NCBI GenBank assembly: GCA_015232455.1 | Contig: JADFZQ010000024.1 | Coordinates: 1 to 46,089 of the forward strand | Length of the DNA: 46,089 bases | Source: Desulfamplus sp. | Lineage (GTDB): Bacteria; Desulfobacterota; Desulfobacteria; Desulfobacterales; Desulfobacteraceae | Reading direction: 5' to 3' | Shown: positions 7,823 to 16,654 of the stretch, piece by piece | Layout: each line of letters begins with the position of its first letter | Position numbering within the stretch: the stretch's first letter is position 1 | Made by a program: the position numbers and the translations under genes | The notes under the pieces: generated by a model | Database searches by the model: none | What the model was told of the DNA's origin: nothing | What the model saw: only the letters and a program-made list of their open reading frames with translations

Positions 7823-9886
7823 TTAATTCTGTTCATCAATAAAACTTATACCTTCCATTAGTAACTTCATAAAATGTCCAATAGCTTGTTTATGCCTATC
7901 CCTTGGGGGAAGAGCTGATGTATATGTAAATCTTCCTTCAGTTTCTCTTAAAATTTTATAGAATGCCTCTTTATCAATATCTTGTTTATACTGAGAGCCA
8001 ACAATTTCTCCATTATGAAACGATATAGTTGCATTTCCATCAGGAAATCTAAATGAGATCATGCCACTCTTTTGCCCCATATTAAGCATCTGTAAAAGCT
8101 CAGTGATATTTGTATCAGAAATAGAGCCAGTAAGACCTGATTGTAGATACTCAGACGTTGCCATATCAGCTTTTTTTAGACGATTTGAGAGTCGCTTAGT
8201 TAATAGCCTTGCAAAATACATCTGAAGAGCTGGATATATTCGCAACATAGAAAGAAACTCTTTACCATTAAGATATAACAGCTTAGAGGTTTCAACAACT
8301 TTTATTGTTGCATTTACAGGATCGCCGCTCATTAAGCTCATCTCTCCAAAAACATCTTCGCTCCCCATTGTATCCAATACAGTGCCTTGATCATCAATCA
8401 CCTCGACCTTACCAGAGACAATTATAAATAGATTTTTACCAGGCTCTCCTTTTTTAATTACAACTTCATCTGGTTGATATTCTTTAAGTTTAAGCCTCTC
8501 AACAATACTTTTTATCTCGTTATCCTCAAGAGATTGGAACATTGAGTAACCAGAAAGAAGCGAAGTCAATTGATTCATATCTTTTTGAGGAGTGTTTACT
8601 TTAGATTCTTTTTCAATATAAACTGGAGAGTTGTCCCAATCTTCTGAACGTGCTTGGCTCTTTGCAAAAAGCTCTCGCATCTCTTTAAGTTCATTGGCAA
8701 CTGATGCAATACTTTGAGCAACTTGTGTCAAAAGCTGATTTGTTTGAAATATAAGTTGAGTTGTATCAGGAGGTGGTGTTTGTGTAAAAGGAGTGTCTTT
8801 AATAGGCTCTTCTTTAGTAGTAGATTGAATGTTAGATTTATCAATAGAATTTCTATTGTTGGACTCTGGAACAGGTATCTCTGATAATTGAGGAGTGGCA
8901 ATATCAGGCAGCTTAGGTAAAGTGATTTCAGGCAATTGTGAAAGTTGAGTCTCTTCTGGCATCCCTGATAGATTTATCTTTTGTTGTGTAGCAGATTCTG
9001 ATGGTTTTGCTACAAGTGGGTCTGGCTCAATTTCAGATAAAAATGTTTGAGAATTACTCTGCTTTTTAGCTCCTGTTGTAAGCGTTCTTGCAAAAAAATT
9101 TAAGCACTTTTCCCAAAAACTCTCCATTGTAAAAGTTACTACACCTTCTCTCTCTTTTCTTATTAGGTTTTGAGCAATATTTTTTATACTCTTTGACGCT
9201 GATGTAGTGGGATGAAGCATTATAAATGGTTTTTGTTTTGAAACCGAGGCTACAACATTTTGGTCTCTTCCAATTACGCCAATAGGTATAAGTTTTAATC
9301 CTAAATATTTTGTTGTAGTTGCCACAAACTTGCCAAGTGCATTTTTAGCACTTTGAATAGTTGGTGCTTGATTTACAACCACCATTACAGAGTTTGTAAA
9401 TCCATTTAAAGTAAGTATTTTAAGAAGAGAGTAGGCATCAGTTAATGAGGTAGGATCAGGAGTTATGATAACCATAAGCTCTGATGATGCAAGGCAAAAG
9501 GAGATAACATCTTTAGAGATACCAGCAGCAGTATCAATTATAAAATAATCATAAGCATCAAGTTGTGAGAACTGCTTGATAAGTTTTACGATCTGATCAG
9601 GATTGAGGTTTGCCATCTCTTCAACACCTGAACTTCCAGGGATAATATCAATTCCTTCATAATTTTCGATAAGAATCTCTTTTATATCCTTTTGATATAA
9701 GATCACATCTTTAAGATTGTGTTCAGGATAAATTTTGAGGAGAATATTTATATTGGCAAGACCTAAATCAGCGTCAAATAGACAGGTGCTGTATCCAAGT
9801 TCAGCTAAATGAAGGGCGAGATTAGCACTAATATTGGTCTTCCCGACCCCTCCTTTACCGCTTGTTACTGTTATAATTCTCGCCAT
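7823..9886 (-). CDS. MinD/ParA ATPase fused to cNMP-binding and DUF4388 (PATAN) domains
   Basis: 687 residues in three parts. Residues 1-245: MinD/FlhG-type ATPase with deviant Walker A TSGKGGVGKT (8-17), DADLGLANINILL and DTAAGIS. Residues about 290-430: a low-complexity Pro/Gln/Ser linker with LPEITLPKLPDIATPQLSEI-like repeats. Residues about 447-570: a cyclic-nucleotide-binding beta-barrel (GEPGKNLFIIVSGKVEV; FGEMSLMSGDPVNATI replaces the canonical phosphate-binding RAA box, so cNMP binding is uncertain). Residues about 581-685: DUF4388. A strong GGGGG Shine-Dalgarno precedes the ATG. Likely a membrane- or pole-positioning regulator controlled by a ligand; the target is unknown. Confidence 0.85.
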   Translation of the reverse strand: MARIITVTSGKGGVGKTNISANLALHLAELGYSTCLFDADLGLANINILLKIYPEHNLKDVILYQKDIKEILIENYEGIDIIPGSSGVEEMANLNPDQIVKLIKQFSQLDAYDYFIIDTAAGISKDVISFCLASSELMVIITPDPTSLTDAYSLLKILTLNGFTNSVMVVVNQAPTIQSAKNALGKFVATTTKYLGLKLIPIGVIGRDQNVVASVSKQKPFIMLHPTTSASKSIKNIAQNLIRKEREGVVTFTMESFWEKCLNFFARTLTTGAKKQSNSQTFLSEIEPDPLVAKPSESATQQKINLSGMPEETQLSQLPEITLPKLPDIATPQLSEIPVPESNNRNSIDKSNIQSTTKEEPIKDTPFTQTPPPDTTQLIFQTNQLLTQVAQSIASVANELKEMRELFAKSQARSEDWDNSPVYIEKESKVNTPQKDMNQLTSLLSGYSMFQSLEDNEIKSIVERLKLKEYQPDEVVIKKGEPGKNLFIIVSGKVEVIDDQGTVLDTMGSEDVFGEMSLMSGDPVNATIKVVETSKLLYLNGKEFLSMLRIYPALQMYFARLLTKRLSNRLKKADMATSEYLQSGLTGSISDTNITELLQMLNMGQKSGMISFRFPDGNATISFHNGEIVGSQYKQDIDKEAFYKILRETEGRFTYTSALPPRDRHKQAIGHFMKLLMEGISFIDEQN

Positions 9887-10070
9887 ATTATCCCCCTTTT
9901 TTCAATATCTTAAATAATTACAACTAAATTCAGATTAGTGCATTTCATTTGAGTTGAAACTGGTGTTTCAAGGCATATTGCTTATCTTTGAGTGTTCTTC
10001 CAACTGAGATGAAACACACCCAATTCAGATTATACTGTTAAAGCTCATAAATTGGTCATACCAGTTAAGT

Positions 10071-11087
10071 TTAATTCCGAGAAGCCATAAATCTCTCTCT
10101 ATACTCTTTAGGAGAAAGTGATGTATGTTTTTTAAAAAGCCTCCTAAATGTGCTTATATCTTCATAACCTGTCTGCCATGTAATTTCATTAATATTCTCA
10201 TTTGTAGTCTCAAGTCTTTTTCTTGCCACATCAATGCGTATCTGCTGAAGATATGCAAGAGGTGTCTCTCCTGTTGCTTTTTTAAATCTTCGCTTAAAAT
10301 GGCGAGGACTTAAACCGACCTCTTTGGCTAAATCATCTATGGTAAAATTTTCTCTATATTTTTTTTCCATAAGCTGTTGAGCATTAATAATAGCTTTATC
10401 TCCATGTTTTTTTTGAAAATCAACCGCCATATATGGCAACTGACTCTCCCTGCCTGAATCTATGAGAAATGACTTGGAGCATATTGAGGCAAGCTGTTGG
10501 GACCCATATTTTTCAATAATATAGAGTGCTAAATGGTAAATTGAAGTTACTGCACCAGAACAGATAAGGTTTGAGTCAACGGTTAGTATCTTTTCTGGTG
10601 TAAGGTTGACCTTAGGGTATTTTTTTCTAAATCTTCTCACAAACTGCCAATTTGTTGTAGCATTTTTCCCATCTAAAAGTCCTGTCATTGCAAGTATAAA
10701 ACTTCCTGTGCAAAGAGAGCCTAAAGGTATTCCTTTGTTATAATTCTTTATAAGCCATTCAAGAATCTCTGCAAAAGGCTCTTTTTGAATATGCTCAGAA
10801 AAGATGAAAGCTGGTATTAAAATCAGATCTGTATTCTCAACAGAGCTTATTGCTTTATCAGGCTTAATAACAATACCATTATTATCATTAACTGGCTCTC
10901 CATCAACAGATACCATTTCAGTTACAAACAAAGTCTTTCTTAATTGCGTATCAGAATCATAACCAAAGGCTCTATTATCAGCATCTATTTTTAAGTTCCA
11001 TAAATTTGCAATTGTAAAGGCATCTATAAGAGATAAAATTCCTGAAAGAGAACATTTTTCATAAATAATAAAAGTTATCTTTATCAT
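10071..11087 (-). CDS. GlxA-family transcriptional regulator (DJ-1/PfpI + AraC HTH)
   Basis: 338 residues. The N-terminal half is a DJ-1/PfpI-like sensor with the nucleophile-elbow-like SLCTGSFILAMTGLL and TTNWQFVRRF, the pattern of GlxA-type AraC regulators. The C-terminal ~100 residues carry two AraC helix-turn-helices (FTIDDLAKEVGLSPRHFKRRFKKATGETPLAYLQQIR and ITWQTGYEDISTFRRLFKKHTSLSPKEYR). AGGT lies upstream of the ATG. The leader (9887-10070 lies beyond its 3' end) gives no evident operator. Ligand and target are unknown. Confidence 0.88.
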   Translation of the reverse strand: MIKITFIIYEKCSLSGILSLIDAFTIANLWNLKIDADNRAFGYDSDTQLRKTLFVTEMVSVDGEPVNDNNGIVIKPDKAISSVENTDLILIPAFIFSEHIQKEPFAEILEWLIKNYNKGIPLGSLCTGSFILAMTGLLDGKNATTNWQFVRRFRKKYPKVNLTPEKILTVDSNLICSGAVTSIYHLALYIIEKYGSQQLASICSKSFLIDSGRESQLPYMAVDFQKKHGDKAIINAQQLMEKKYRENFTIDDLAKEVGLSPRHFKRRFKKATGETPLAYLQQIRIDVARKRLETTNENINEITWQTGYEDISTFRRLFKKHTSLSPKEYRERFMASRN

Positions 11088-11127
11088 ATTTAACCTATTC
11101 TTTTCTATAAATTAGAACCAGAAAGTT

Positions 11128-12363
11128 TTATAAAGAATCCTTGATTATTTGGATAATTTTGTTAACAGCATCTTCATTATTAACGAAATATGTAATTAAT
11201 GCGAATATTATAGCCCCTATTATGCTGGCTAAAGCTCCCCAAAACAATACGCTAAAACGGCTTTCTTTTTTGTTCTTCTTGATGTGTTGTGTATGCGTTA
11301 TCTTGCTATTATTACCAGTGGTTATACTTGCTTCTTTTACATCACCGTTAAAAACAGTATTTCTTTGCTCAATAAGTTTTGACGTCATGTCTTTTAAATG
11401 CATATTTATTATATCTCTCTCTGCTTCTATAATTTTGATTTGAGTTTCATATTTGTTTGTTATCTCTCGTAAAGCTTCGTCTTTATCTTCTTTGTGAGTA
11501 ACGGTAAAAACAGCATGAGGAGTGCCTCTCGAATGGAAGCTATCTAATTTTAAATCAAATTCAGGGTGTTTTTCGTTGATGCCTTGAACAACTCTATTCA
11601 TGACAAGCATGTCGATGGGTGTAAGTTGCTCTTTAAAATAGTAATCTATCGTATGTAGGTGTTTGTAGAGTTCTTCAAATTCCCCCTTTTTAAAATTTAC
11701 TTCTTTGGGAACACGCTCTTCGCAATTATCGTCAAAAAAAATATAATCACATTGTATATCATCGATAATCCAATCATCCCTAATAGTACCGTAAAGTATT
11801 GCTCCTGTTATATTAGCTTGAGATAAATTTGTATAATTGAGATTTGCTAATCTAAGATCTGCTCCTTTAAGGATTGCCCTGCTGAGGTTTGCCTTACTGA
11901 GATTTTGCCCGCTGAGGTCTGTTCCACTGAGTTCTGTCCCACTGAGATTGGTCCAACTCAAGTTTGTTATCCTAATGCTAAGGTCTGTCCCACTAAGATT
12001 TGCCCCTCTTAGTTTTGCCCCACTGAGATTTGCCTCGAAGAGGTCTGCCCCTCTTAGGTCTGCCCCACTGAAATTTGCCTTGAAGAGGTTTGCCTCACTG
12101 AGGTCTGCATTGATGAGGTTTGCCCCACTGAGATTTGCCTCGAAGAGATTTGCTCCTCTTAGGTCTGCCCCGCTGAAGTCTGCCCCACTGAAGTCTGCCC
12201 CACTGAGGTCTGCCTCACTGAGGTTTGCCCCACTGAGGTCTGCTGTATTCAGTTTTGCCCGTTTACCTTGTTGTCTTTTAGAATCTAACCATAATTCATG
12301 TTCCGCAAGAAGTTTTTGGAGTTCTTCATTGGTTATTTTGCGTAATGTTTCCAAAGAATACAT
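11128..12363 (-). CDS. Pentapeptide-repeat protein with C-terminal membrane anchor
   Basis: 411 residues. Residues about 40-200 consist of some thirty A(D/N)LSGA-type pentapeptides, which fold as a right-handed quadrilateral beta-helix. The middle region (about 215-330) is mixed alpha/beta with no motif I can name. The last ~50 residues hold one hydrophobic helix (FWGALASIIGAIIFALITYFV) followed by a charged tail, indicating a single-pass membrane anchor. The N-terminus LRKITNEELQKLLAEHELW is a common cap for these proteins. The repeat makes the opposite strand look coding too. Function unknown. Confidence 0.85.
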   Translation of the reverse strand: MYSLETLRKITNEELQKLLAEHELWLDSKRQQGKRAKLNTADLSGANLSEADLSGADFSGADFSGADLRGANLFEANLSGANLINADLSEANLFKANFSGADLRGADLFEANLSGAKLRGANLSGTDLSIRITNLSWTNLSGTELSGTDLSGQNLSKANLSRAILKGADLRLANLNYTNLSQANITGAILYGTIRDDWIIDDIQCDYIFFDDNCEERVPKEVNFKKGEFEELYKHLHTIDYYFKEQLTPIDMLVMNRVVQGINEKHPEFDLKLDSFHSRGTPHAVFTVTHKEDKDEALREITNKYETQIKIIEAERDIINMHLKDMTSKLIEQRNTVFNGDVKEASITTGNNSKITHTQHIKKNKKESRFSVLFWGALASIIGAIIFALITYFVNNEDAVNKIIQIIKDSL

Positions 12364-12575
12364 CTCCTTTTTTTGTAAATAAACTATGGTTATAACGGAT
12401 TTGACTGACTCACTTTTTCTGTTAGTAATATTATCTCAAGATTGCATTGAAATTATTTTTTTGTCAAAAATTCTTTGAAAAATGTTATGATATTCACTAT
12501 GCCTGCAAATGAATTGAAGAAGTGAAAATTAACTCTGAATTTTCCTGATTAATTAAACAAAGGAGTGAAAATACC

Positions 12576-12791
12576 ATGCAAACCGTATCATCAGCAGAAG
12601 CAACAGCAGAAGTTTTTTTTACAGCCTTTCATGCACTCTCAAAAAAGGCTCAACAGGCGTTTATGGCTAAACTTTTGCAAAACAAAGAATTTTATGAGGA
12701 CATTGTTGACGCATCAATTATAGAGCAGAGGCGGAGTGAGCCTTCACGCTCTTTGGAATCCTATCTTGCAGAAAGAGCAAAGTCTAAATGA
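12576..12791 (+). CDS. Antitoxin of RelE partner
   Basis: 71 residues; RBS AAAGGAG before the ATG. Helical N-terminal part (ALSKKAQQAFMAKLLQN) and a basic tail (SLESYLAERAKSK), a size and style seen in small RelE/ParE-associated antitoxins. Its stop overlaps the relE start (ATGA), the typical antitoxin-first coupling. Named by context. Confidence 0.7.
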   Translation: MQTVSSAEATAEVFFTAFHALSKKAQQAFMAKLLQNKEFYEDIVDASIIEQRRSEPSRSLESYLAERAKSK

Positions 12792-13042
12792 GCTATACAA
12801 TTTTTTTAAAACATTCTGCTGAAAAAGAGCTTGAGGGTTTAAGTTTAAAAACGCACAATAAAATTGTGCGAAAGTTGATAGCATTAAAAGAAGAGCCTTT
12901 ACCAAAAGGTGTAAAAAAACTACAAGGACGTTCAGGATACAGAATTCGCGTTGGTGGTTATAGGATTCTGTATGAAATTTCTGAAACAGATAAACAGATA
13001 GAGATATTTTCAGTTGCTCATCGGAAAGACGTTTACCGATAA
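12788..13042 (+). CDS. relE: RelE/ParE-superfamily toxin
   Basis: 84 residues, the standard RelE length. The pattern KHSAEKELEGL...KIVRKLIAL...GVKKLQGRSGYRIRVGGYRILYEI...IEIFSVAHRKDVYR matches RelE, including the conserved arginines and the C-terminal HRKDVYR used for ribosome-dependent mRNA cleavage. Four-base overlap with the antitoxin. No direct repeats were seen around this pair, unlike the other two TA modules in the window. Confidence 0.9.
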   Translation: MSYTIFLKHSAEKELEGLSLKTHNKIVRKLIALKEEPLPKGVKKLQGRSGYRIRVGGYRILYEISETDKQIEIFSVAHRKDVYR

Positions 13043-13104
13043 TTTTGCAAACACTCCAACCTTCTATTTATACCCCACTCAAGTTTTAATATTTTAGCAA
13101 ATTC

Positions 13105-13440
13105 TCATAATTCAGATTTTTTAGGGTAGTCCGATTTTTGAACCGCGGTTCTTGCCCTTTGACGTTTTTTTATCTTTTTCTCTGCTTCATACCGTTCAAA
13201 CAGTGATTCTTTCGGGCTTATTAATCTATCTAACTCATCAAGCCTGCCAAGTATCGAAAGAGCTTTTGCCCAAACTCCTATTGATATTGATGGATCGCCC
13301 TGTTCCATCTTGTATAAAGTGGGAATAGATACGCCTATTCGGAAGGCAAACTCTTTTTGAGGGTCGTTACGCTCAAGCCTTGCTTGTTTGAGGCGTTCCC
13401 CTAATTTTTTCAATATATTTTGTTCAATAATATTAAGCAT
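13105..13440 (-). CDS. XRE-family helix-turn-helix protein
   Basis: 111 residues from the ATG at 13440; the longer frame to 13476 would need a TTG start. Residues about 10-70 form a Cro/C1 HTH (LGERLKQARLERNDPQKEFAFRIGVSIPTLYKMEQGDPSIS). The C-terminal tail is Lys/Arg-rich (KKIKKRQRAR). It resembles HipB-like antitoxins, but no hipA toxin is adjacent, so it may be an orphan regulator. It converges with relE. Confidence 0.75.
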   Translation of the reverse strand: MLNIIEQNILKKLGERLKQARLERNDPQKEFAFRIGVSIPTLYKMEQGDPSISIGVWAKALSILGRLDELDRLISPKESLFERYEAEKKIKKRQRARTAVQKSDYPKKSEL

Positions 13441-13503
13441 AATTTGTTTTATCTCATTTTTATCATTATAAAACAAATAATTTTTATTATTACTGCTAAT
13501 GCT

Positions 13504-13529
13504 GTTGCCTTTTCTCCCCTGAAGGCAAC
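13504..13529. repeat. Short hairpin upstream of thioesterase genes
   Basis: 8-bp perfect stem GTTGCCTT/AAGGCAAC with a 10-nt loop in the gap between the XRE gene and the thioesterase pair. No U-tract follows on either strand, so its role is uncertain. Confidence 0.4.
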
Positions 13530-13669
13530 GGACAAATGCTACGATGTCTTTTTTCGCCCTTAATTTGGCATCTATGCCACTTTTTATTTATGCGGTCAAA
13601 TGCTATCTTAGGACAAAGTTTAAAGGGTAGGATTTTTGAATACAACATTTTAAAAAAGGAGAATTTCTG

Positions 13670-14122
13670 ATGGATTTTACAAAATTATCTGGTTTAGAGA
13701 TGATGCAGCTGCTTATAGATGGAGTAATTCCAGCACCAACTATGGCATTAACTATTCCTATGAAGCTTGGTAAGGTGGAAAAAGGAGCTTGCGAATTTCA
13801 TGTTACTGCAAACAAAATGTTGCTTAATCCATTAGGCGGGGTTCATGGCGGATTTGCTGCAACTGCACTTGACTCTGCAACTGGTTGTGCTGTTCACACT
13901 GTTCTTGCACCAGGAGAAGGTTATGGGACAATTGACTTGAATGTTAAAATGTTAAGACCAGTTCCAGTTGACAAAGAGCTTAAAGCTATCGGAAAAGTGA
14001 TTTATAGATCAAAGAAACTTGGTATTTCTGAGGCATCATTAATTGACGAAGATGGGAAGTTATACGCACACGCTACAGCTACATGTATGATAATGGAGAA
14101 TGGAAATGGCAAAAAATCTTGA
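13670..14122 (+). CDS. PaaI-type hotdog thioesterase (first of pair)
   Basis: 150 residues, a single hotdog fold of the PaaI/YdiI type, expected to hydrolyse an aryl- or acyl-CoA thioester. The signature GGVHGGFAATALDSATGCAVHT carries the catalytic helix with its HGG box; IDLNVKMLRPVP and GKVIYRSKKLGISEA follow. AAAAAGGAGAATTTCTG gives a clear RBS. The next gene overlaps it and is a divergent paralogue, suggesting an obligate pair or heteromer. Confidence 0.88.
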   Translation: MDFTKLSGLEMMQLLIDGVIPAPTMALTIPMKLGKVEKGACEFHVTANKMLLNPLGGVHGGFAATALDSATGCAVHTVLAPGEGYGTIDLNVKMLRPVPVDKELKAIGKVIYRSKKLGISEASLIDEDGKLYAHATATCMIMENGNGKKS

Positions 14123-14573
14123 ATTACTTATAAATCCAAAATGTGTTGATGAATTGATTGAAAAACTCTGTAAAAGCCCTTTTCCATCACACATGGGCAT
14201 GAAACTTGTCTCTATAGATATTGATTCTGCTATTGTAAAACTTGAAATTGGGAATTGCCACCTTCAGCCATTTGGAATTGTCCATGGAGGAGTAATTGCA
14301 ACACTTATTGATACAGCAACATTCTGGTCTGCATTTATGAGAATTCCGCAAGATGCAGGACTTGTAAATATTGATCTTAAACTTAACTATCTTAAATCTA
14401 TAAATAGCGGGGTTTTAACTGCTGAAGGGCGGACAATAAGAGCGGGAAAAACTATAAGCTATTCAGAAGCAAGTGTGTTTGATGAAAACAGGGAGCTTAT
14501 TGCTCATGGGACATCTTCTCTTATGACACTTAAGGGTAAAGGATTATCAATGAAACATTCAAAATTTTTGTAG
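14106..14573 (+). CDS. PaaI-type hotdog thioesterase (second of pair)
   Basis: 155 residues from the ATG at 14106, chosen because GGAG at 14094-14097 is eight bases upstream; the ATG at 14100 is too close to it. Same fold, with FGIVHGGVIATLIDTATFWSAF at the catalytic helix and GRTIRAGKTISYSEASVFDE. It overlaps the preceding thioesterase by 17 bp, so the two are co-translated. Divergence between them suggests different substrates or a heteromeric enzyme. Confidence 0.88.
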   Translation: MAKNLELLINPKCVDELIEKLCKSPFPSHMGMKLVSIDIDSAIVKLEIGNCHLQPFGIVHGGVIATLIDTATFWSAFMRIPQDAGLVNIDLKLNYLKSINSGVLTAEGRTIRAGKTISYSEASVFDENRELIAHGTSSLMTLKGKGLSMKHSKFL

Positions 14574-14636
14574 CCCATATTTTTTCTAACTTTTTTAAAT
14601 TTTAATGAAACTTTCTACTGTAAAGGAGATAATCTT

Positions 14637-14975
14637 TTGAATGCTTTTAGAACGCTTTTAATTGTTATTTTTACAGTTATTCTTGGTTACACAGCTATTG
14701 TAGGCTTTAATCACGGTTGGAATCTGCTTCCTATCTTCTTTGGCGATATTTTTGCTATGACATGGGCAGGACAATTTAATCTTGATTTTACCTGTTTTCT
14801 TATTCTATCTGCATTATGGCTGTCGTGGCGGCATAATTTCTCAACTGTTGGTATAATCTTTGGGTTATTAGGGCTGTTTGGTGGCAGCCTTTTTCTCAGC
14901 TTATATCTCTTTTTTGCAAGTTTAAAGGCAAAAGGAGATATTAAAGAGTTGTTTTTGGGTAAGGAGAGGTTGTGA
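14637..14975 (+). CDS. Small four-helix membrane protein
   Basis: 112 residues from a TTG start eight bases after AAAGGAG; no ATG in frame fits better. Three or four hydrophobic helices are visible. Between the first two is NLLPIFFGDIFAMTWAGQFNLDF, a pattern I recall from small uncharacterised DUF-type membrane proteins in cyanobacteria and proteobacteria (possibly DUF1475/DUF2834-like, unverified). It follows the thioesterases by 63 bp on the same strand. Function unknown. Confidence 0.65.
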   Translation: MNAFRTLLIVIFTVILGYTAIVGFNHGWNLLPIFFGDIFAMTWAGQFNLDFTCFLILSALWLSWRHNFSTVGIIFGLLGLFGGSLFLSLYLFFASLKAKGDIKELFLGKERL

Positions 14976-15101
14976 TAGAAATTAGATAGTTGACACTCTG
15001 CAAAACTCTTTTTTTATCCAATTAAGCTCCTCGACTCAAGGGCAGGTATGAATCCGAGCTTCGTAATCAAGGGATAGTCCAAAGTTATTGCAGAAAATAT
15101 A

Positions 15102-15797
15102 TCAAGCTGTATCATCACGTCTAAGGTGGGCATACCAGCGATATTCCAATTTTTTGAATAAGAAAACTATCATAAATGTAAGGGTAAGATAGAACAATGC
15201 GGCTGTTAGAAATGCTTCATAAGGGGTGTAGTATCGTGAGTTGATAATACGGGCAGCTCCTGTAATGTCAATAATTGTGATTACGCTTGCTAATGAACTT
15301 CCGTGCAGCATGAATATAACTTCGTTGCTGTACGCTGGAAGGGCTCGTCTAAAAGCACTTGGCAAAATGATACGCTGCATCATTTTTAATCTTGACATAC
15401 CAACTGATTTTGCAGCCTCAATTTCGCCATAGTTAGTCCCTTCTATCGCACCTCGCAATATTTCAGTTGTGTAGGCAGCGGTGTTAAGGGTAAACGCAAG
15501 CAATGCACAAAAATATGCTTCTTTAAGGTAAGCCCATAAAAATGTAGATTTTAGAAGTTCAAACTGACCAAGACCATAGTAGATCATAAACATCTGCACA
15601 AGAAGTGGTGTGCCTCTAAAAAAATAGATATAAGCTCTAACAGGTGCAGCAAAAAACAAGTTTTTAGATGTTCGGATAACAGCAAGAGGAACAGCCATCA
15701 CAAAACCAATAACCAAAGCCAAAGATACAAGCTGGATAGTGTTATTAAGCCCTTCAAAATAAATTCCAATATTTTCTGCAATAATTGAAAAATTCAT
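15102..15797 (-). CDS. hisM: Polar amino-acid ABC transporter permease (HisM/ArtM type)
   Basis: 231 residues, inner-membrane permease of the HEQRo family. Five helices; the cytoplasmic EAA loop reads EIEAAKSVGMSRLKMMQRIILPSAFRRALP. The FRGTPLLVQMFMIYYG motif is diagnostic. GGAGTTTTT precedes the ATG. It is the last gene of a four-gene unit (ATPase, binding protein, two permeases), 22 bp after hisQ, and forms the membrane channel as a heterodimer with HisQ. Confidence 0.9.
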   Translation of the reverse strand: MNFSIIAENIGIYFEGLNNTIQLVSLALVIGFVMAVPLAVIRTSKNLFFAAPVRAYIYFFRGTPLLVQMFMIYYGLGQFELLKSTFLWAYLKEAYFCALLAFTLNTAAYTTEILRGAIEGTNYGEIEAAKSVGMSRLKMMQRIILPSAFRRALPAYSNEVIFMLHGSSLASVITIIDITGAARIINSRYYTPYEAFLTAALFYLTLTFMIVFLFKKLEYRWYAHLRRDDTA

Positions 15798-15819
15798 AAA
15801 AACTCCAAAAAAGATGCTA

Positions 15820-16512
15820 TTATCCTTTTAAAACTCCTACACTATACTTTCTGTCAAGCCAGCTTAACACAACGCCTGAACATGATGTTATAATAAGATA
15901 TATTATTGCAACAGCAAAATAAAATGTAAATGGCAGACGTGTTGAACCAGATGCAATTGAGGCTTTCCTTACCATATCATCAAGCCCGATTATTGATACA
16001 AGTGCGGTTGATTTTATTAAAACAAGAAAGTTGTTTCCAAATCCCGGCAGGGCATGACGCATCATTTGGGGAAACAAAATTCTAAAAAATACCTTTATCT
16101 TTCCCATTCCAAAAGCATAGCCAGCTTCAAGTTGACCCGGAGATACTGCCAATATAGCACCTCTAAAGGTTTCGGTCATATATGCACCAAATATAAAGCC
16201 AATTGTTAAGACTCCAGCAATAAATGGATTGACATCTATATATGAGTCATAACCAAATTTAGGTGCAATCTGATTTAGCATTACCTGACCACCAAAAAAG
16301 ATAAGTAGCATCAAAACTAAGTCAGGAATTCCTCTTATTATAGTTGTGTAGCTTTGTGATATAAAATTCAAAATACGTGATTTTGATAATTTAAACATAG
16401 CACCTGTAAATCCAAGCACCATTGCAATGATTAAAGAGATAACTGATACTTTAAGAGTTAAGAGTGTTCCCTCTAAAATACTTGGACCATATCCATGAAG
16501 ATTTAGTAGCAT
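15820..16512 (-). CDS. hisQ: Polar amino-acid ABC transporter permease (HisQ/ArtQ type)
   Basis: 230 residues from the ATG at 16512, preceded by GGTGA at good spacing. A GTG at 16557 would add 15 residues not seen in the family. It contains TIIRGIPDLVLMLLIFFGGQ and the EAA loop QLEAGYAFGMGKIKVFFRILFPQMMRHALPG. It partners HisM. A GTAG-bounded palindrome lies in the gap to hisJ. Confidence 0.9.
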   Translation of the reverse strand: MLLNLHGYGPSILEGTLLTLKVSVISLIIAMVLGFTGAMFKLSKSRILNFISQSYTTIIRGIPDLVLMLLIFFGGQVMLNQIAPKFGYDSYIDVNPFIAGVLTIGFIFGAYMTETFRGAILAVSPGQLEAGYAFGMGKIKVFFRILFPQMMRHALPGFGNNFLVLIKSTALVSIIGLDDMVRKASIASGSTRLPFTFYFAVAIIYLIITSCSGVVLSWLDRKYSVGVLKG

Positions 16513-16587
16513 GATAAATTCACCAAAGTTATAATCTAATTGTGGTTGAGAATACACTCAAGGCGGTAATTCTGATAAGATGAAGTA

Positions 16588-16615
16588 GTAGGGTTTAAGC
16601 ATGCTTAAACCCTAC
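16588..16615. repeat. GTAG-bounded perfect palindrome in the hisJ-hisQ gap
   Basis: 28-bp perfect inverted repeat, arm GTAGGGTTTAAGCA, sharing its outer GTAGGGTTTAA with 180-213. It lies between the binding-protein and permease genes, where classical enterobacterial REP sequences also occur. It may protect the upstream hisJ mRNA and set the binding-protein to permease ratio. Confidence 0.8.
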
Positions 16616-16654
16616 AAAAATACAAATCTTAACCCGTACAACTAATTTAAGGAA

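Noticed and set aside
11837-12382. 181-residue forward ORF opposite the pentapeptide gene (repeats of LRFAPLR)
   Set aside because: Its periodicity is the mirror image of the pentapeptide repeat codons on the minus strand; no RBS and no domain.
12364-13104. Direct repeats around relBE like those at the other TA modules
   Set aside because: No matching repeat longer than chance was seen on the two sides.
15000-15100. Possible tRNA or small RNA between the membrane protein and hisM
   Set aside because: No cloverleaf could be formed from the visible stems.
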